DNA from: Moniliella sp. 'wahieum'
Taxonomy: Eukaryota > Basidiomycota > Moniliellomycetes > Moniliellales > Moniliellaceae
Reading direction: 5' to 3'
DNA length: 64,000 nt
NCBI GenBank assembly: GCA_003971905.1
Contig: RSEE01000094.1
Coordinates: forward strand, 62,001 to 126,000
Part shown: in pieces, positions 1-10,923 of the stretch
Numbering within the stretch: position 1 is the stretch's first letter
How the letters are laid out: every line of letters starts with the position of its first letter
The notes under the pieces: model-generated
What the model was told of the DNA's origin: nothing
Databases searched by the model: none
The model's input: the letters and a program-made list of their open reading frames with translations, nothing else
Made by a program: the position numbers and the translations under genes

Positions 1-1083
1 GTACTGACCTCCTCCTTTGTGTCTTTTTCTCTTGATTGCTGCTGCTCCCCTCACCTTTGCCTCGTTTGCTTCGTTGTTGCTATGCATCCCCCCTCGCTCA
101 TCCTTGCTCTGTCGCCGCCTATACCTTCTCGAGTAAAGTTCTCATCGCCGCATAGTGTAGACCCTGCCAGACCCCATCGCACAGTTGGCAGCTCGCCTGC
201 TCCTCAGTTGCATATGAATCGGCATCTACCGTCCTCGTCTATTACTACGAAGAACGAACATCGGCTCTTTCGAGATTACTCGCTAGTTCTGCGCCGATCG
301 TTTTCACCTAGCTGGACCAGGTGTTCATACCAAAAAACTAGGCCAACTGACTGCCACATGTCAGCGCAGATGTGACATGGTCGATGGTCGATGGTCGATG
401 TCGATGAGAGGGGAGGGGGGAGAAGGGGAAAATGCGCTGAAAGGGGCGCTGGTTGGTCGTTAGTGGCCAGATACTAGCACTAGCTTTTCCGAGTAATCCT
501 TCGGGTCCGTTCGATTATCGTTTCCGCCGATATGTTTCACGGCTTTTCGGTATAGCCTTTCCGGTGCTGCGTGGGCACCGTCTCATGGTCCAAAACTAAC
601 AGCACGCCGATTCGCACTGTATTGTGCTGAACCTTTCGCCATGATGGCCACGGATGACGTACACCTCGAGTCGAGTCCATCTCGAGGAGAACTCTGCTTT
701 TGGTTATCGCCTCCAGCGGGAATTGTGGGGACAGGCTCCTGGCAGCCCCGAGTTTTCCATGGCTCTCATCTCTCTTGACACATGGCACTGCTACGCGAAA
801 GCTATTACAGAGCAACTCGTGCCATTCACCATTTTGATGCGTACCAGTCAAAACACACTCTTCCTTCGTATTGTAGCATACGCTCTCTCACCGTCTTCTT
901 GTTCCTATAGCCACAACGAAAGCGAGAGCAGATTGCTGCCCCTTTGGGCTATATAAAACCTTCTCGTCACAGTGGTTGCTGGGGGAGTCAACGCTGGGTC
1001 TCACCAGTGGGCTCATCCAGGTATTTGAGAGATACAATCCTTTACAGGTCGTCCGAACGTCAACGACGCACGACTCACGGTTG
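1..1083. other. Intergenic, no gene recognised
   Basis: No reading frame here resembles a protein family I recognise, and the short open frames on both strands look like chance. The only structure seen is a short run of the 7-bp unit ATGGTCG, three copies, at about 377-397, followed by a G-rich patch near 408-440. Confidence 0.5.
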
Positions 1084-1149
1084 TTAGTACTTGAGCTGGT
1101 TGTGGTGGATCTGCATGGGGCTAGGAGCATGGAATGACCTCTCTCGCGC

Positions 1150-1305
1150 GCGTGAGGTAGAGCGGCTGAAAGTGTGGCAAGGTTGTGTACGCACCGGCTT
1201 GGGCAGAGAAGTAGCAGCGTGTGTGATTGAAGCCTTCGGGCTCAGTCGGGGTCGAGGATGAGTGGCAGTGGAGGACACAAACGCTGCCACAGCTGGGACA
1301 GAGAA
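1150..1305 (-). repeat. Dispersed repeat, copy A (oldest-looking, partial)
   Basis: This stretch aligns by eye with the starts of two other segments at 6940-7308 and 8505-8800. Shared landmarks on the + strand are GTGGCAAG, then a TGYGTA-GCACCGG-TTGGG block, then AGTARCRTGT, TGAAGCC and ACAAAC-CTGCC. On the minus strand all three copies can be read as a similar peptide around GAYxxLPHxQP, which hints that the ancestor was protein coding on that strand. I do not recognise the family. Divergence from copies B and C looks large, so the copy is probably old. Confidence 0.5.
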
Positions 1306-2016
1306 TGCTTGGCACGCCCCTTCTCCCTTCAAGCTTGGGGGATGCAGGCCAAGTACTAGTGTCCTTGTGTGCAATGTGGTGTCTGCGTGTGTGTATATAT
1401 CAACTTGATGATCAGTGATTGCTACTACAGTGTTCTGATCCTCTGTCAGCCTATCAGCAACCCTTCCTGCCTCAAGAGCCCTAGGCATCAGGAAATATCT
1501 CCAGATTAAAGAGGCGTACCAAAAGGTATAGTATGGAGATGGTTCATATCATCATCTTGAGTGTGTGTGAAGACGCTTTAATTGCAGTGCACCTCAGGTG
1601 TGGTCTGGGGGATTGGTGATAGAAGAGGCGGGGCGGGGGTATTATCTGGCAGAAGCGGCGCGCGTCGGTGGTCTTACTGTTCCTGAGGCGATGCGGAGTG
1701 TTGATGACGTTGAACATTAACGCATGGCGGTAGGGCGCTTGGAACCTACAAGGCGAGGGGGACAGACATGGTGATGATGTACATGCGTGTGGGTTGTTGG
1801 GGAAAGGGAGGATTATTATGAGGAGTTTGGTCGTTGGATGAGAGAGCCGAGTACGTTATTGCTGTTGTGCGGGCAGTTGCGGGGGGGATGGTACACGTAG
1901 CTACTTTCTATACAGATCTCCTTTGGAGGGGGGAGCAAACGGGATATAATCAGTTACGGGGTTAGGTTCAGGGCCAAGTGTACTGAGGGAGAATATGGGC
2001 TGCGGAAATGTGCTAC

Positions 2017-2067
2017 AGGCCTTAGGCCTTAGGCCTTGACCTTAGGCCTTGAGCCTGTTAGGCCTAA
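2017..2067. repeat. Heptad array, AGGCCTT units
   Basis: Three perfect AGGCCTT units in a row, then two further AGGCCT hexamers after short interruptions. Each unit is the palindrome AGGCCT plus one base. Confidence 0.85.
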
Positions 2068-2794
2068 GGGTTGGTGGGGCAGCAGCCTGCACGAGTTGCG
2101 CGAGTCCGAGCAGACGCGGCGTTTCTGAGACGATGATACATCGATCATCATGCATCAACCATGATCGGCATCATCATTGGCTTCAGTGAGGACTGGGAGA
2201 GAGGCCTGGGTAATATACCGGCCTTAGTTACATAGAAGCCTTTTTACGTATCAAAGACAGGACGATCTGGAGTTGCTATAGTTGCTAGTTGTGACCCGGT
2301 GCGCGTTGTGGGACCCCGCACCGACTAAGTTACACGAGTTTGCCACCCCCAGAGGCCGCAGCGCCCCATGCAGCACAAATCCTGGTCCGGGCCTGCGGGA
2401 GCAGCTAGGAGGTGTGGATGAAATACCCGAAACCAGTGGTGTGTGGAAGGCGGCAGGGCATATGCAACCGACCTGTTTCTGCCTCCCCCGCTTGTGTGCA
2501 TCATGTGATCGGCCTTTCCGGGGAAATCTCATCAACGTACCCGGGCACCCTATTGTGCACGTGTAAGCATGTGAGCGCATGGGCACAGCAGCGCCCAGCC
2601 TGAGCGCGTGAGCACGTGAGTAGCGACCAGCATGTGCAGTACAATACACCACCGCTTCCACTAGTCGTCCGAGGCTTACAGCAGAAGGTGTGTTGGACAG
2701 ATGCCTCTTCCCACGCCAGTTCTTCCACCTGGGACGAGCTGGCGTGGGGCTATTAACGTTGTGACGCGATAATCGAAAAACCCACACCAGACCA

Positions 2795-2820
2795 GCGCGT
2801 AACGCGTAACGCGCGTAACG
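2795..2820. repeat. Heptad array, ACGCGTA units
   Basis: Tandem GCGCGTA/ACGCGTA units, that is the palindrome ACGCGT plus one spacer base, ending in an irregular ACGCGCGTAACG. Confidence 0.75.
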
Positions 2821-3010
2821 AGAGGAATGCATGAATGGGCGGGTGACCAACTTCTCCGCACAGCTATATTAGCATGGAGTCTGGCGCAGGGGTCGTCTTG
2901 GTTCGTCTCTCCATTACCATTCCACACCATGCGAGCGAAGTGACTGAAGCAGGGAGAGGCCCGATCATCGAACAGATCTCAGACTTGAGAAGCTTCAAGC
3001 CAACGTAATA

Positions 3011-3053
3011 GTTACTAGTTACTAGTTACTAGTTACTCGTACCGGTTACCGGC
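3011..3053. repeat. Heptad array, GTTACTA units
   Basis: Three GTTACTA units and one GTTACTC, so the palindrome ACTAGT recurs every 7 bp. The array then drifts into ACCGGTTACCGG, which carries the palindrome ACCGGT. Confidence 0.85.
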
Positions 3054-3277
3054 AAGTTACCCGCCACCTTAGCTGCTAACCCTGCCGACACGCCGCATTC
3101 CATTTGAGGCGCTCAGGCGCTCAGGCAAGGAGGGGGGGAACACCAGTGGACGCCTGTGGCTGTGTGAAACCCATATCCTATCTCCCATCCTGCACAGAAT
3201 TCCGGATGGATGCCCGGGGCGATCAGTACGTAGCTAGTAGCGCCGTGCCGTGCGAGCAAGTCTATTGTTACACGTTG

Positions 3278-3301
3278 CTAGTTACTAGTTACTAGTTACT
3301 C
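3278..3301. repeat. Heptad array, GTTACTA units (second locus)
   Basis: Same unit as the array 250 bp upstream, about three copies, with ACTAGT every 7 bp. Confidence 0.85.
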
Positions 3302-3362
3302 TCCCTCCCGCCGGCCACCCAAGCAGTTCTCTCAAGTCCCCTGCAGTCCTCTGCAATGCCCT

Positions 3363-3396
3363 GTGATGCATGTGATGCATGTGATGCATGATGCAG
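3363..3396. repeat. ATGCAT array with mixed 9- and 7-bp spacing
   Basis: TGATGCATG units first at 9-bp spacing, then at 7-bp spacing. The palindrome ATGCAT recurs throughout. Confidence 0.8.
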
Positions 3397-3968
3397 TCCC
3401 ATGCAGGCGCGAGCCGAGCTGCCGTCGGGAAACGTACCGCGTTCTGACGTAGGTGATTAATGAGAGACGTGCCATATTCCCTGACCGTGTCATGGGTGAC
3501 CGGTGGGTACTCCGTCCGTACTGGGGCGGTTAAATGCTAACACTGCTTGAACTGCTTAACCCTTCCTTGCGTCGGGCAGTCCACATGTGTCCTCATGCTG
3601 TCCGCGCGAGGTGGCTCAGCGGCAGGGAGCAGGGACGCTTGGGAGGCCAGGATGTGTGATGATCGATGATCGGTGCGAGCTCAGGCGCAGTGCGGGACGC
3701 ACTGACGCGCTGCGGCGCTGATCGGGGGATCGGCACAAGGGCCGGCAGGGACAGGGGCGGTGTGTGGGATGCGGCCGGGGGCGGGCAAGGCTGCTGTGCG
3801 CTGCTGTGCCGGCCGCTGCCCCGCACTTTTCCATTCAGAAGGCCACCGACACGCATAACCCGTGCGTGCTTCTGGTCTGCGCTGGTGGCAGCCGCTTGGG
3901 ACCGATGGCTGATCCTCGATCCGCCTAATCCATCCCAGCCCGAGCGTCCGAGGCGGAGGTGCTGCTGC

Positions 3969-3976
3969 TATATATA
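3969..3976 (+). promoter_or_regulatory. Probable TATA box of the GH1 gene
   Basis: TATATATA lies 55 bp before the chosen ATG at 4031, inside otherwise GC-rich DNA. Position and context fit a core promoter with a short leader. Confidence 0.5.
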
Positions 3977-4030
3977 CTGATCCTCGCGCGCCCAATACAC
4001 CCCCGTGCGTTGCCTCTCCCCCCCCCCCCA

Positions 4031-5966
4031 ATGCGTCTTTTGTGCTCCGCCTGGGCGGCCGGTCTGGCGGTCGTGGCACTGGTTGCACCTGCCCCTGCTG
4101 CTGCCTCATCCATTCGTTCCAAGTCCCACCCCTCTGCCGCCACCTCCGGCAACCCCAATGTCCAGGCTGGCGGCCACGTCCCTCCCGGCGGCGAGCCCAT
4201 CGACTTCAACAACCCTGCTGCCGTCCAGGGGCGAGTCAAGTTCCTCTGGTCCGAGATCGAGCGGTACAAGCCGGTCGAGTATGCCAAGATCCAGTATGAG
4301 TACCGCAACTTTAGCCAGAGCGAGTACGAGATGATGCCCCATTCCATCACCCACCGTCCCTATCAGGACGACTTGGGGATCGGCCTCAAGACAGACAACG
4401 TTACCCTCCCCGAGCACTTTTTGTGGGGGTACGCTTCGGCCAGTGCGCAGGTCGAGGGCGCAGTCAAAGCCGATGGCCGTGGCCCCTCGATCTGGGACTG
4501 GTATGCCCACCGCACCAACAACATGCGCAACAACGACACGTTTGACGTGGCCACCAACTTCCGTTACATGTACCCGCTCGACATTAAGCGTGTGGCCACC
4601 ATGGGCGCCAAGCTGTACTCTTTTAGTGTGTCCTGGTCCCGCGTCATGCCGCTGGGACGCGGGTATGTGTCGCAAGAGGGTCTACAGTTCTACAAGGACT
4701 TGGTTACCGAAATCCACAAGAATGGGATGAAAGCGGCAGTTACCCTGCAGCACTGGGACCTGCCTCTCTACCTTCAAATCTCCGAAAATGGCCAGCAGAA
4801 CCACACCTATGTAGACGCATTTGCCGAATACGCAGATGTGATGCTCAAGGCCTTGGGCCCCATGGGCGTTCAGGTATGTTTCTCACTCCTCTCTTCTCCT
4901 CCCTCTTGCGTTTCCACCTGTGAGTAGATCATCAAGCTGACGAGGAAGCCGTCCGCCTCTGCTGCCCTGGCATTAGCACTGGGTTTCCCACAACGAGCCC
5001 AGCGTCCACTGCACAGACCGGTACCTTCTCGCCTTGGAGGGCATCTACGGCTACGCGTCTCCGCCCAAGTCGACGCAGTGGAAATGCGCCGGGTACATGA
5101 TCAAGGCCCATGGGCGGATGAACGAGCTGTTCCGCAAGTACCAAGCCGATGGGACCGTGTCCAAGAAGGCACTACTCTCCTACAAAAACAACGGGGCGCT
5201 GAGCGTGCCGTGGGACCCGAACAGCGCCGCGGACAAGGCAGCGGTGGAGCGAGAGATGGACTTTGGCCTGGGTCTGTACAGCGATCCCATCCACTCCGAC
5301 ACGCACGATTACCCCCCCGTGGTGAAGCGTGAGGTGCCTGCCAAGTGGCTTCCGCCGCTCACTGCGGCTGACAAGCGGCGTCTGCAAGGCTCGGCCGACG
5401 TGTACAGCACGGACTATTACTCGAGTGCGATCACCAAGTCGCTGCCTGCCAAAGAGGCAAAAGGATGCTACGGGAACACTACCCACTCCCAATGGCCCAA
5501 CTGTGCCGATGGCCCAATGACCATGTCGGACGGGTGGCCTCTCACGTACGAGTACCCGGACGAGACGTGTTCAAGCTGGTTGGCCAACACGGCTGGTGCG
5601 TTCCGCGATCATTTGAAGTACATTGCCAAGCGCTGGCCCGCGCCCAAGGGTATCATCATCACCGAGTTTGGCTGGGCCGAGAAGGATGAAGCACAAAAGA
5701 GCTCGTACTGGGAACTGATCATGGACACGGGCCGACAAGCATACTATCACGGCTACCTCAACCAGATCCTTGAGTCCATCCATACCGATGGAATCAAGGT
5801 TATCGGTTCCTGGCTCTGGTCGGCAACATGCAACGTCGAATGGGAGGTAGGCAAGCAGCCTCGGTTCGGCGTCCAATCGGTCGACTATAACCAACCTACC
5901 TTGCCCCGCACCTACCTCGGATCAGCTTACTTTGTCCGTGACTTTTTCAAAAAGCACCTGGGCTGA
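4031..5966 (+). CDS. Secreted glycoside hydrolase family 1 beta-glucosidase
   Basis: Predicted to hydrolyse terminal beta-linked glucose or related sugars outside the cell. I chose ATG 4031, although the frame is open further upstream, because it gives a clean signal peptide (MRLLCSAWAAGLAVVALVAP) and lies just after a TATA box. Exons are 4031-4873 and 4977-5966, joined by a 103-nt GTATGT...TTAG intron with a CTGAC branch-like site at 4936-4940. The spliced product is 610 aa, a little longer than typical GH1 enzymes. It shows the LWGYASASAQVEGA start of the (beta/alpha)8 barrel, the acid/base glutamate in HNEPSVHC directly after the splice, the nucleophile in ITEFGW (many relatives have TENG), and SWLWSATCNVEW near the end. 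No frame break was found, unlike most genes in this window. Substrate is not predictable from sequence. Confidence 0.9.
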
Positions 5967-6939
5967 ACGAATCGGATGGGGATGCGGTCCTCGGATAATC
6001 GATGCTTCACGTCTCCTCTTCCATGATGTGGTCCCTCCCCTGGTTTCTCCACCCGCTCCGCTCTGTGTGCACCCTCGAAGAAGCTCCACCCCACCTCACT
6101 TTCGTTTCCCCTGCCTTTCTTTCGTTTTCCCTACTGCCTTTGGCCCCCTTTCCTTGAATGTTCAAACTCGGTAATATCACTAGCGCACCATCGTATTCTC
6201 CTGCACCATTCCCATGTTTACCGGTCGTGCTGGGCCACCGTAACAATCGGCTCACCGTCCTGGATCACCCAGAAATTAACGATGAAGCGTTGTCCCCTAT
6301 ATGTCTCTCCATAGTTATTTCTTTCCAGTGCCTATAAACTCGCAACTTCGCCACCGTCTTGGGTGGCATAGTATTGACCTTGCCCCAAACTCAATGGGAG
6401 GAAAAGGGTTCTTGGGGGCGCTGTTATACATGATGTGCTTGTCGCCTTCTGCTCGTTCCAGCAGCCGAAGCAGCTCCTCCCGGCGTTCCAAAGGCGTCGT
6501 AGTGCTCTCATGTACCACACCTTCTATGCAGTACGCAGAGCCTCTAAAGTAGATCCCCTTTTTACTGTACGTCATGCTTACCGATTTGTTTGCGCTAGGG
6601 GGAATGTGCCGCCCACCGAGTACCCACCGCGCTCAGCCATGCGTCTTGGTGATACAATTCCGCTCAACCCGACTCTGCTCCTCTCCCAGCGTGGAACGGG
6701 GCAAGGTGGTTGCGGTGGCGACGGTGGCCCAGCATGCAGTACCCAAACCGGGCCGTAGGCCCGGAGGTCTCCTAGTAGCTAGTCAGCCTATAATGTCACG
6801 GGGCGGGCCCCGCACGGTGGCTCTCGCCCGGGGTTTGGGGGGTACGACAATCCCTTAGGAGACGGTAGGTTGACTCACGGTAGTTTCGGGCTTGGGCTAG
6901 TTGGTGGGTCCGAGCGGAGCTAGGGACGAGGAGAGGCCT
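5967..6939. other. Intergenic, no gene recognised
   Basis: Follows the GH1 stop codon. The first 200 bp are pyrimidine-rich, as expected of a 3' UTR. The short open frames in both directions do not resemble known proteins. Confidence 0.45.
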
Positions 6940-7308
6940 TTGGTGGGGCGGCTGCACATGTGGCAAGACTGCGTAATGCACCGGATTGGGCCGTAGTAAC
7001 GTGTCTGAAGCCTCTGGGACTTAGGGACAGGAGGAGGCGATGGCAGACAAACACTGCCTTCACTGAGACCGGCACAGAGACCGGAAATCGACGCGGCTGG
7101 AGGAGGGCTCGCGCGACTGGACTGATCGAGTGCTGGAGGATGAGGTCGGAAGCTGAGGATGCGGGAGTTAAGAGGAGAAGAGGCTGCCTGTACTGGATCA
7201 ATTGGCTGATGGAAAATGGGCAGGAGTCGGACAGGGTAGGCGGGAAGAGGGATGAGGGTGTAGACGAGAGATGAGAGAACGAAAGGTGGGGGAAAGGATC
7301 CTCATCAA
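6940..7308 (-). repeat. Dispersed repeat, copy B (longest copy)
   Basis: Aligns with 8505-8800 over most of its length. Shared blocks include CACCGGATTGGG, AGTAACGT, AATCGACGC, GGCTCGCGCGACTGG, TGCCTGTA-T, CAATTGGCTG and GAACG-AAGGTGGG. A purine-rich tract continues to about 7450, so the minus strand looks like a pyrimidine-rich fungal leader running into a possible coding region. By eye the copies are about 70-80 percent alike. No intact reading frame and no known domain were found. Confidence 0.65.
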
Positions 7309-8504
7309 CCAGAGGGGTACAGGATAGATCAAAAGGGAGAACGGATACAAGAGGAGGTGTAGAAAGGAAGACACGTCAAACGATGGGTTGGTTGCCGCAG
7401 ACGCGACCGAGAAAGGAAAAGGAAGTGGGGACAGAAGCGACAGTCGTTGTAAAGATACCGTAAGCTTGGTGGCCTTCAGTATTTAGGCCATCCGACTTTT
7501 GGACTTGGGCGGGGGCGACTATTGTTGCACGGACGCATGTTGGTGTTGAGCCAGGTGGCTCGTGCTTTGGCCAATGTCCCTTCAGTTCCTCCGCAGGCCT
7601 AGGAGTTCCGTTGTTTTTCTCTCTCCTGTTTTTCCTTGTTCCGCAGCTTAGACCCTGGTGGCGACTCGCTGCTTGATGTTCCTCAGTAGGCGTTGCTGGT
7701 TGGCTTAGACCACTACCACCACCACTATTGCGATTGCATCACCCTCGAGGACCATCTGGACTCCAGGTCTCATCAGTTGGCCCCGAGCCACCGTTCCTAA
7801 TTTAACCCACCACCATCACATGCATCACACTTGGTTGGACTGCGGAGCACGCTCTCCTGGGCATGTGCGGAGCAGGCGGGCCTTAGCTTGGACCGTCCCA
7901 TCCCGCGTCCAACGCCGCCGTGACAATCGTTGAGCGTTTGACCGTTTGGTGTTGGGTCCTATTAACGTCCTAACCTGGTCGCTGAACTTGCTTCTCGATG
8001 CCTCTCATCGACATCAAGGTAGCATTACCCCGCATCTCAACGCCGAGGCCCATTCTAACGGGTTGGCCGAGCGGTTGCTGCGCGCTGACTGCGTGCGTAT
8101 ACTGGGAGTACTGGGCACTTGTGGAATCCGGACCGACAGCTGCGAAGGTAGTGGCATGTGGCACATGACATCTCTTTATTCCATGTTCGAGCAGGCAAAA
8201 GAAATGTGCAACCCTACTGCCCGCCGACCACGTGACGGGTGGGTGGGGCTCGCCAATGATCGGGCATATGAGAGTCGCGTCGACGCGTCCCTCCACTACC
8301 TTAAAAGGGGAGCGGTTGTGCAAAGAGTAACCGAGTAACCGTGGCACAAGGCGGAGTGGTGGGGAGCCAGGAGGATGTGAAGAGCAATTGGGGTATTTGC
8401 CACAACGATACGGGGGTGGGGACAAGAAGAGGAGGGGGGGGGGGGCAAAGGGGATCAGCGGAACAAGGGAGGGGATGGCGCGGACATGCCTTTGGGCTTG
8501 AAGC
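7309..8504. other. Intergenic between repeat copies
   Basis: No recognisable gene. A (GGT/CCACCA)-rich patch lies near 7707-7725. The sequence near 8058 resembles the start of a tRNA A box but has no matching B box or acceptor stem. Confidence 0.4.
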
Positions 8505-8800
8505 CGAGGTGGCCGCACGCTTGGCAGGGCTGCGTATGCGCCGGATTGGGGGTAGTAACGTAAGGAACCCACGCCATGTGCTGTGGTAGGGGGAATCGAC
8601 GCCGCTGAAGGAAGGCTCGCGCGACTGGGCAGATGGAAAGCTGGAGGACGAGGTTGGATGATGAAGATGATGCAGCTAAGTGGAGACGAGAGGTTGCCTG
8701 TATTACTGAATCAATTGGCTGGAAACGTTCAGGAGTTGGACAGGAAAGGCGGGAAGGGACGAGAACGGAAGGTGGGATAAAGGATTCCCACTGATTGATG
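8505..8800 (-). repeat. Dispersed repeat, copy C
   Basis: Second long copy of the family described for 6940-7308. It lacks about 60 bp present in copy B (7020-7085 region) but keeps the CACCGG/CGCCGGATTGGG, AATCGACGC, GGCTCGCGCGACTGG and CAATTGGCTG blocks in the same order. On the minus strand the frame through 8455-8844 is open but matches no family I recognise. Confidence 0.65.
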
Positions 8801-10923
8801 ATGCTGACTATTGGTTGACCCCTTTTTGGTAACCCCCTCCTCATCTCTAAGCCCCATCACACTGGCATAGATGTTGATAGAGCGAAGCAGATGAAGCTGC
8901 TAGAGTGCGACTTGGGTCCTACGGATCAGCTGCAAATCCGCCTTCAGACAGGCGTGAAGGCAAAGAGGTGAGCCACAAGTCTTCAGGCAACATCGAGTTG
9001 AAGGGACGGAAGGAGACAGGAGAGAGAGAAGGGAAATGAAGCGAGCAGGGCGCGCGCGCCCTGCGAGCGGAACTCTTCCGCGATCCACCGAGGGCCGTGC
9101 AAGGGAACCCCAGCACTACCCTCCAACAGAAGCAAGCGGAGGCTGCGAAGGCACTAAGAATGTCATCCGATAGCACTTCCTCGTGTGACATGTGACACAC
9201 CGGTGCATGTGATGCGTTGTGTGATGCGTGTGATGCACGTGATGGGTGGTGTGTGTGACATGGGGCATGCGGAGTTCCGGGAGTACCTAGCTACCTCGGC
9301 AACTAGTAACTAGTAAGGTACGTCCATTTTTGCGACAGCGCAGGGGGAGTGGGTGTGCTGGTTTGCCACCCTGTGCGCACGCACAGCGGGGCTCCGCAGG
9401 ACTGCGCTTGGCTGGACCTGCGCATTCCAGGGATGGCCAATGGCCGATGGCCGATCGATGGGCTCAATCGTACTATAACCGAGGTTTTGTGGGTCTGGGC
9501 CATGCGTCCTGCGTCCTGCGCGCGGAGTGCAGGAGAGTACGAGGGTGGGGATGAGTACGATGAGTACACTGAGTCCTGTGCGTTGAAATTTGAATATTGA
9601 TCTTGAAGCTTGAGTACTTACTGAGTAACTGAGTGCGTCGATTCGATAACCGAGGGCACAGCCGCGGTGCGTTCGGCGCCGTTCCGTTAAATACAAGGGT
9701 AGGTGATCGGTAGGTGATCGAGATGATCGCATGCATCATGCATGAAACATCATGCATCGTGGCCGAATTATTTCCACCTAATGAGTACGTTTAATGAGCA
9801 CGCAGGGAAGATCGGCGATGTGCAGTGGCGGGAGCAGGCTGGGCTTGGGCCTGGGTGCAGATAGAGCTGCTGGTGGGGAGGGGCCGGGGACAGCTGGAAG
9901 GCCTGCAGGGCCGCACAGCGGTCGGCTGGCGCGGGCCGGAGTGCTGGGTGCAACGTGTAAGCGCTAAAAGGCCAACACTGCTCGCTAAGCGCCAACCCAG
10001 GGGCGGGCAGAGGCGCAATGTGGGCCCAGGGCCTCCTCCGAGGGGCGCAGTAGGCGCAGTGCGGTGTAGTTCGCAGGACCACGCTCGCCCTGGCCAGCGG
10101 GGGAGGAGTGTGATGCGTGTGAGAGATGCTGTCAGGTGTGCGGAGCGTGTCTCAGGAGCGGTCTCGCTAGGCTGGGCCAGTGCGGGGGGGCGGAGGGGGG
10201 AGCGATCGGGTCGGCTTGGCTTGGCTTGTGCCTGCTTTGGCTCATCGTCCCCGACAGACGCTCGCACCGCCCTCGTGGCCGCCGCTGCGCTCCAGGCGGC
10301 TCCCGGCCGCTACCTGCTGCTGTGCCGCATGGGGACGCCCAGGAGCGCACATCGGGGGTCCCAGCAGTGCGCCTCCGCCGTTGGGCCGACGCTGCTGGGG
10401 TGGCGCGTGGGTGGGGGCGCATGCTCTGACAAGCGGCGTTGGTCGATGGCATGTGCAGTGCCCCGTGCCGGGGCGGGCGCACAGAGCCAGTGTGCTGCTG
10501 CGTGTGCCATATATAGCGCGACACGGCCTGGGCACGCGGCTGCCTGCTGGTGCGGCGCACATGAGATGGGTGATGGGTGATCGGGGGCAGCGCCAAGGGC
10601 CAAGCTGTGGAGGATGCGATGAAGCCTGGAGCGGACGGACGAGAGACGGCGCTCCGATCGCTTCTTCGGGCTCGCGAAGAGCACCAATGGGCTGCGTCGA
10701 ATTGTCGCTCACACATCACGCATCAGCTCTCACACCCACGGATGCCCACGCGCCTCATCAGCCACAGCCATCGTCTATATCATCCTCGCCCTCTCGCCAC
10801 ACCTCTCCGCTGCCCAGCCCTGCCCCCCACGCAGCCCCCCCGCAGCACATCGCTTTCCTTGGCACCACCACCACCTCCCGCCTCCTCTTCGGGCTGGCCT
10901 CGCACCAAGCCTCTCGTAGCAGC
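8801..10923. other. Intergenic, GC-rich toward the KRE6-like gene
   Basis: No conserved protein seen. From about 9800 the base composition becomes strongly GC-rich, and long open frames appear on both strands simply because stop codons are rare. TATATA at 10510-10515 is a possible TATA element for the downstream gene, but lies about 410 bp from its chosen start. Confidence 0.4.
9302..9315. repeat. Short heptad array, ACTAGTA units
   Basis: Two ACTAGTA units. This is the reverse-strand form of the GTTACTA arrays near 3.0 and 3.3 kb. Confidence 0.7.

Larger units (their letters stand above)
1500..3958. other. Intergenic, repeat-rich, no gene recognised
   Basis: No conserved protein is visible in any frame. 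The stretch holds several tandem arrays of palindromic 7-bp units, listed separately, GA-rich DNA near 1620-1960, and a GC-rich block near 3650-3960 just before the beta-glucosidase gene. That block is probably its upstream region. Confidence 0.5.

Noticed and set aside
8058-8150. tRNA-Leu/Ser-like start (GGTTGGCCGAGCGGT)
   Set aside because: The A-box-like string has no convincing B box, and the flanks do not pair as an acceptor stem.
9825-10719. Long overlapping open frames on both strands
   Set aside because: The region is very GC-rich, so stop codons are rare; the peptides have no recognisable motif and overlap each other in several frames.
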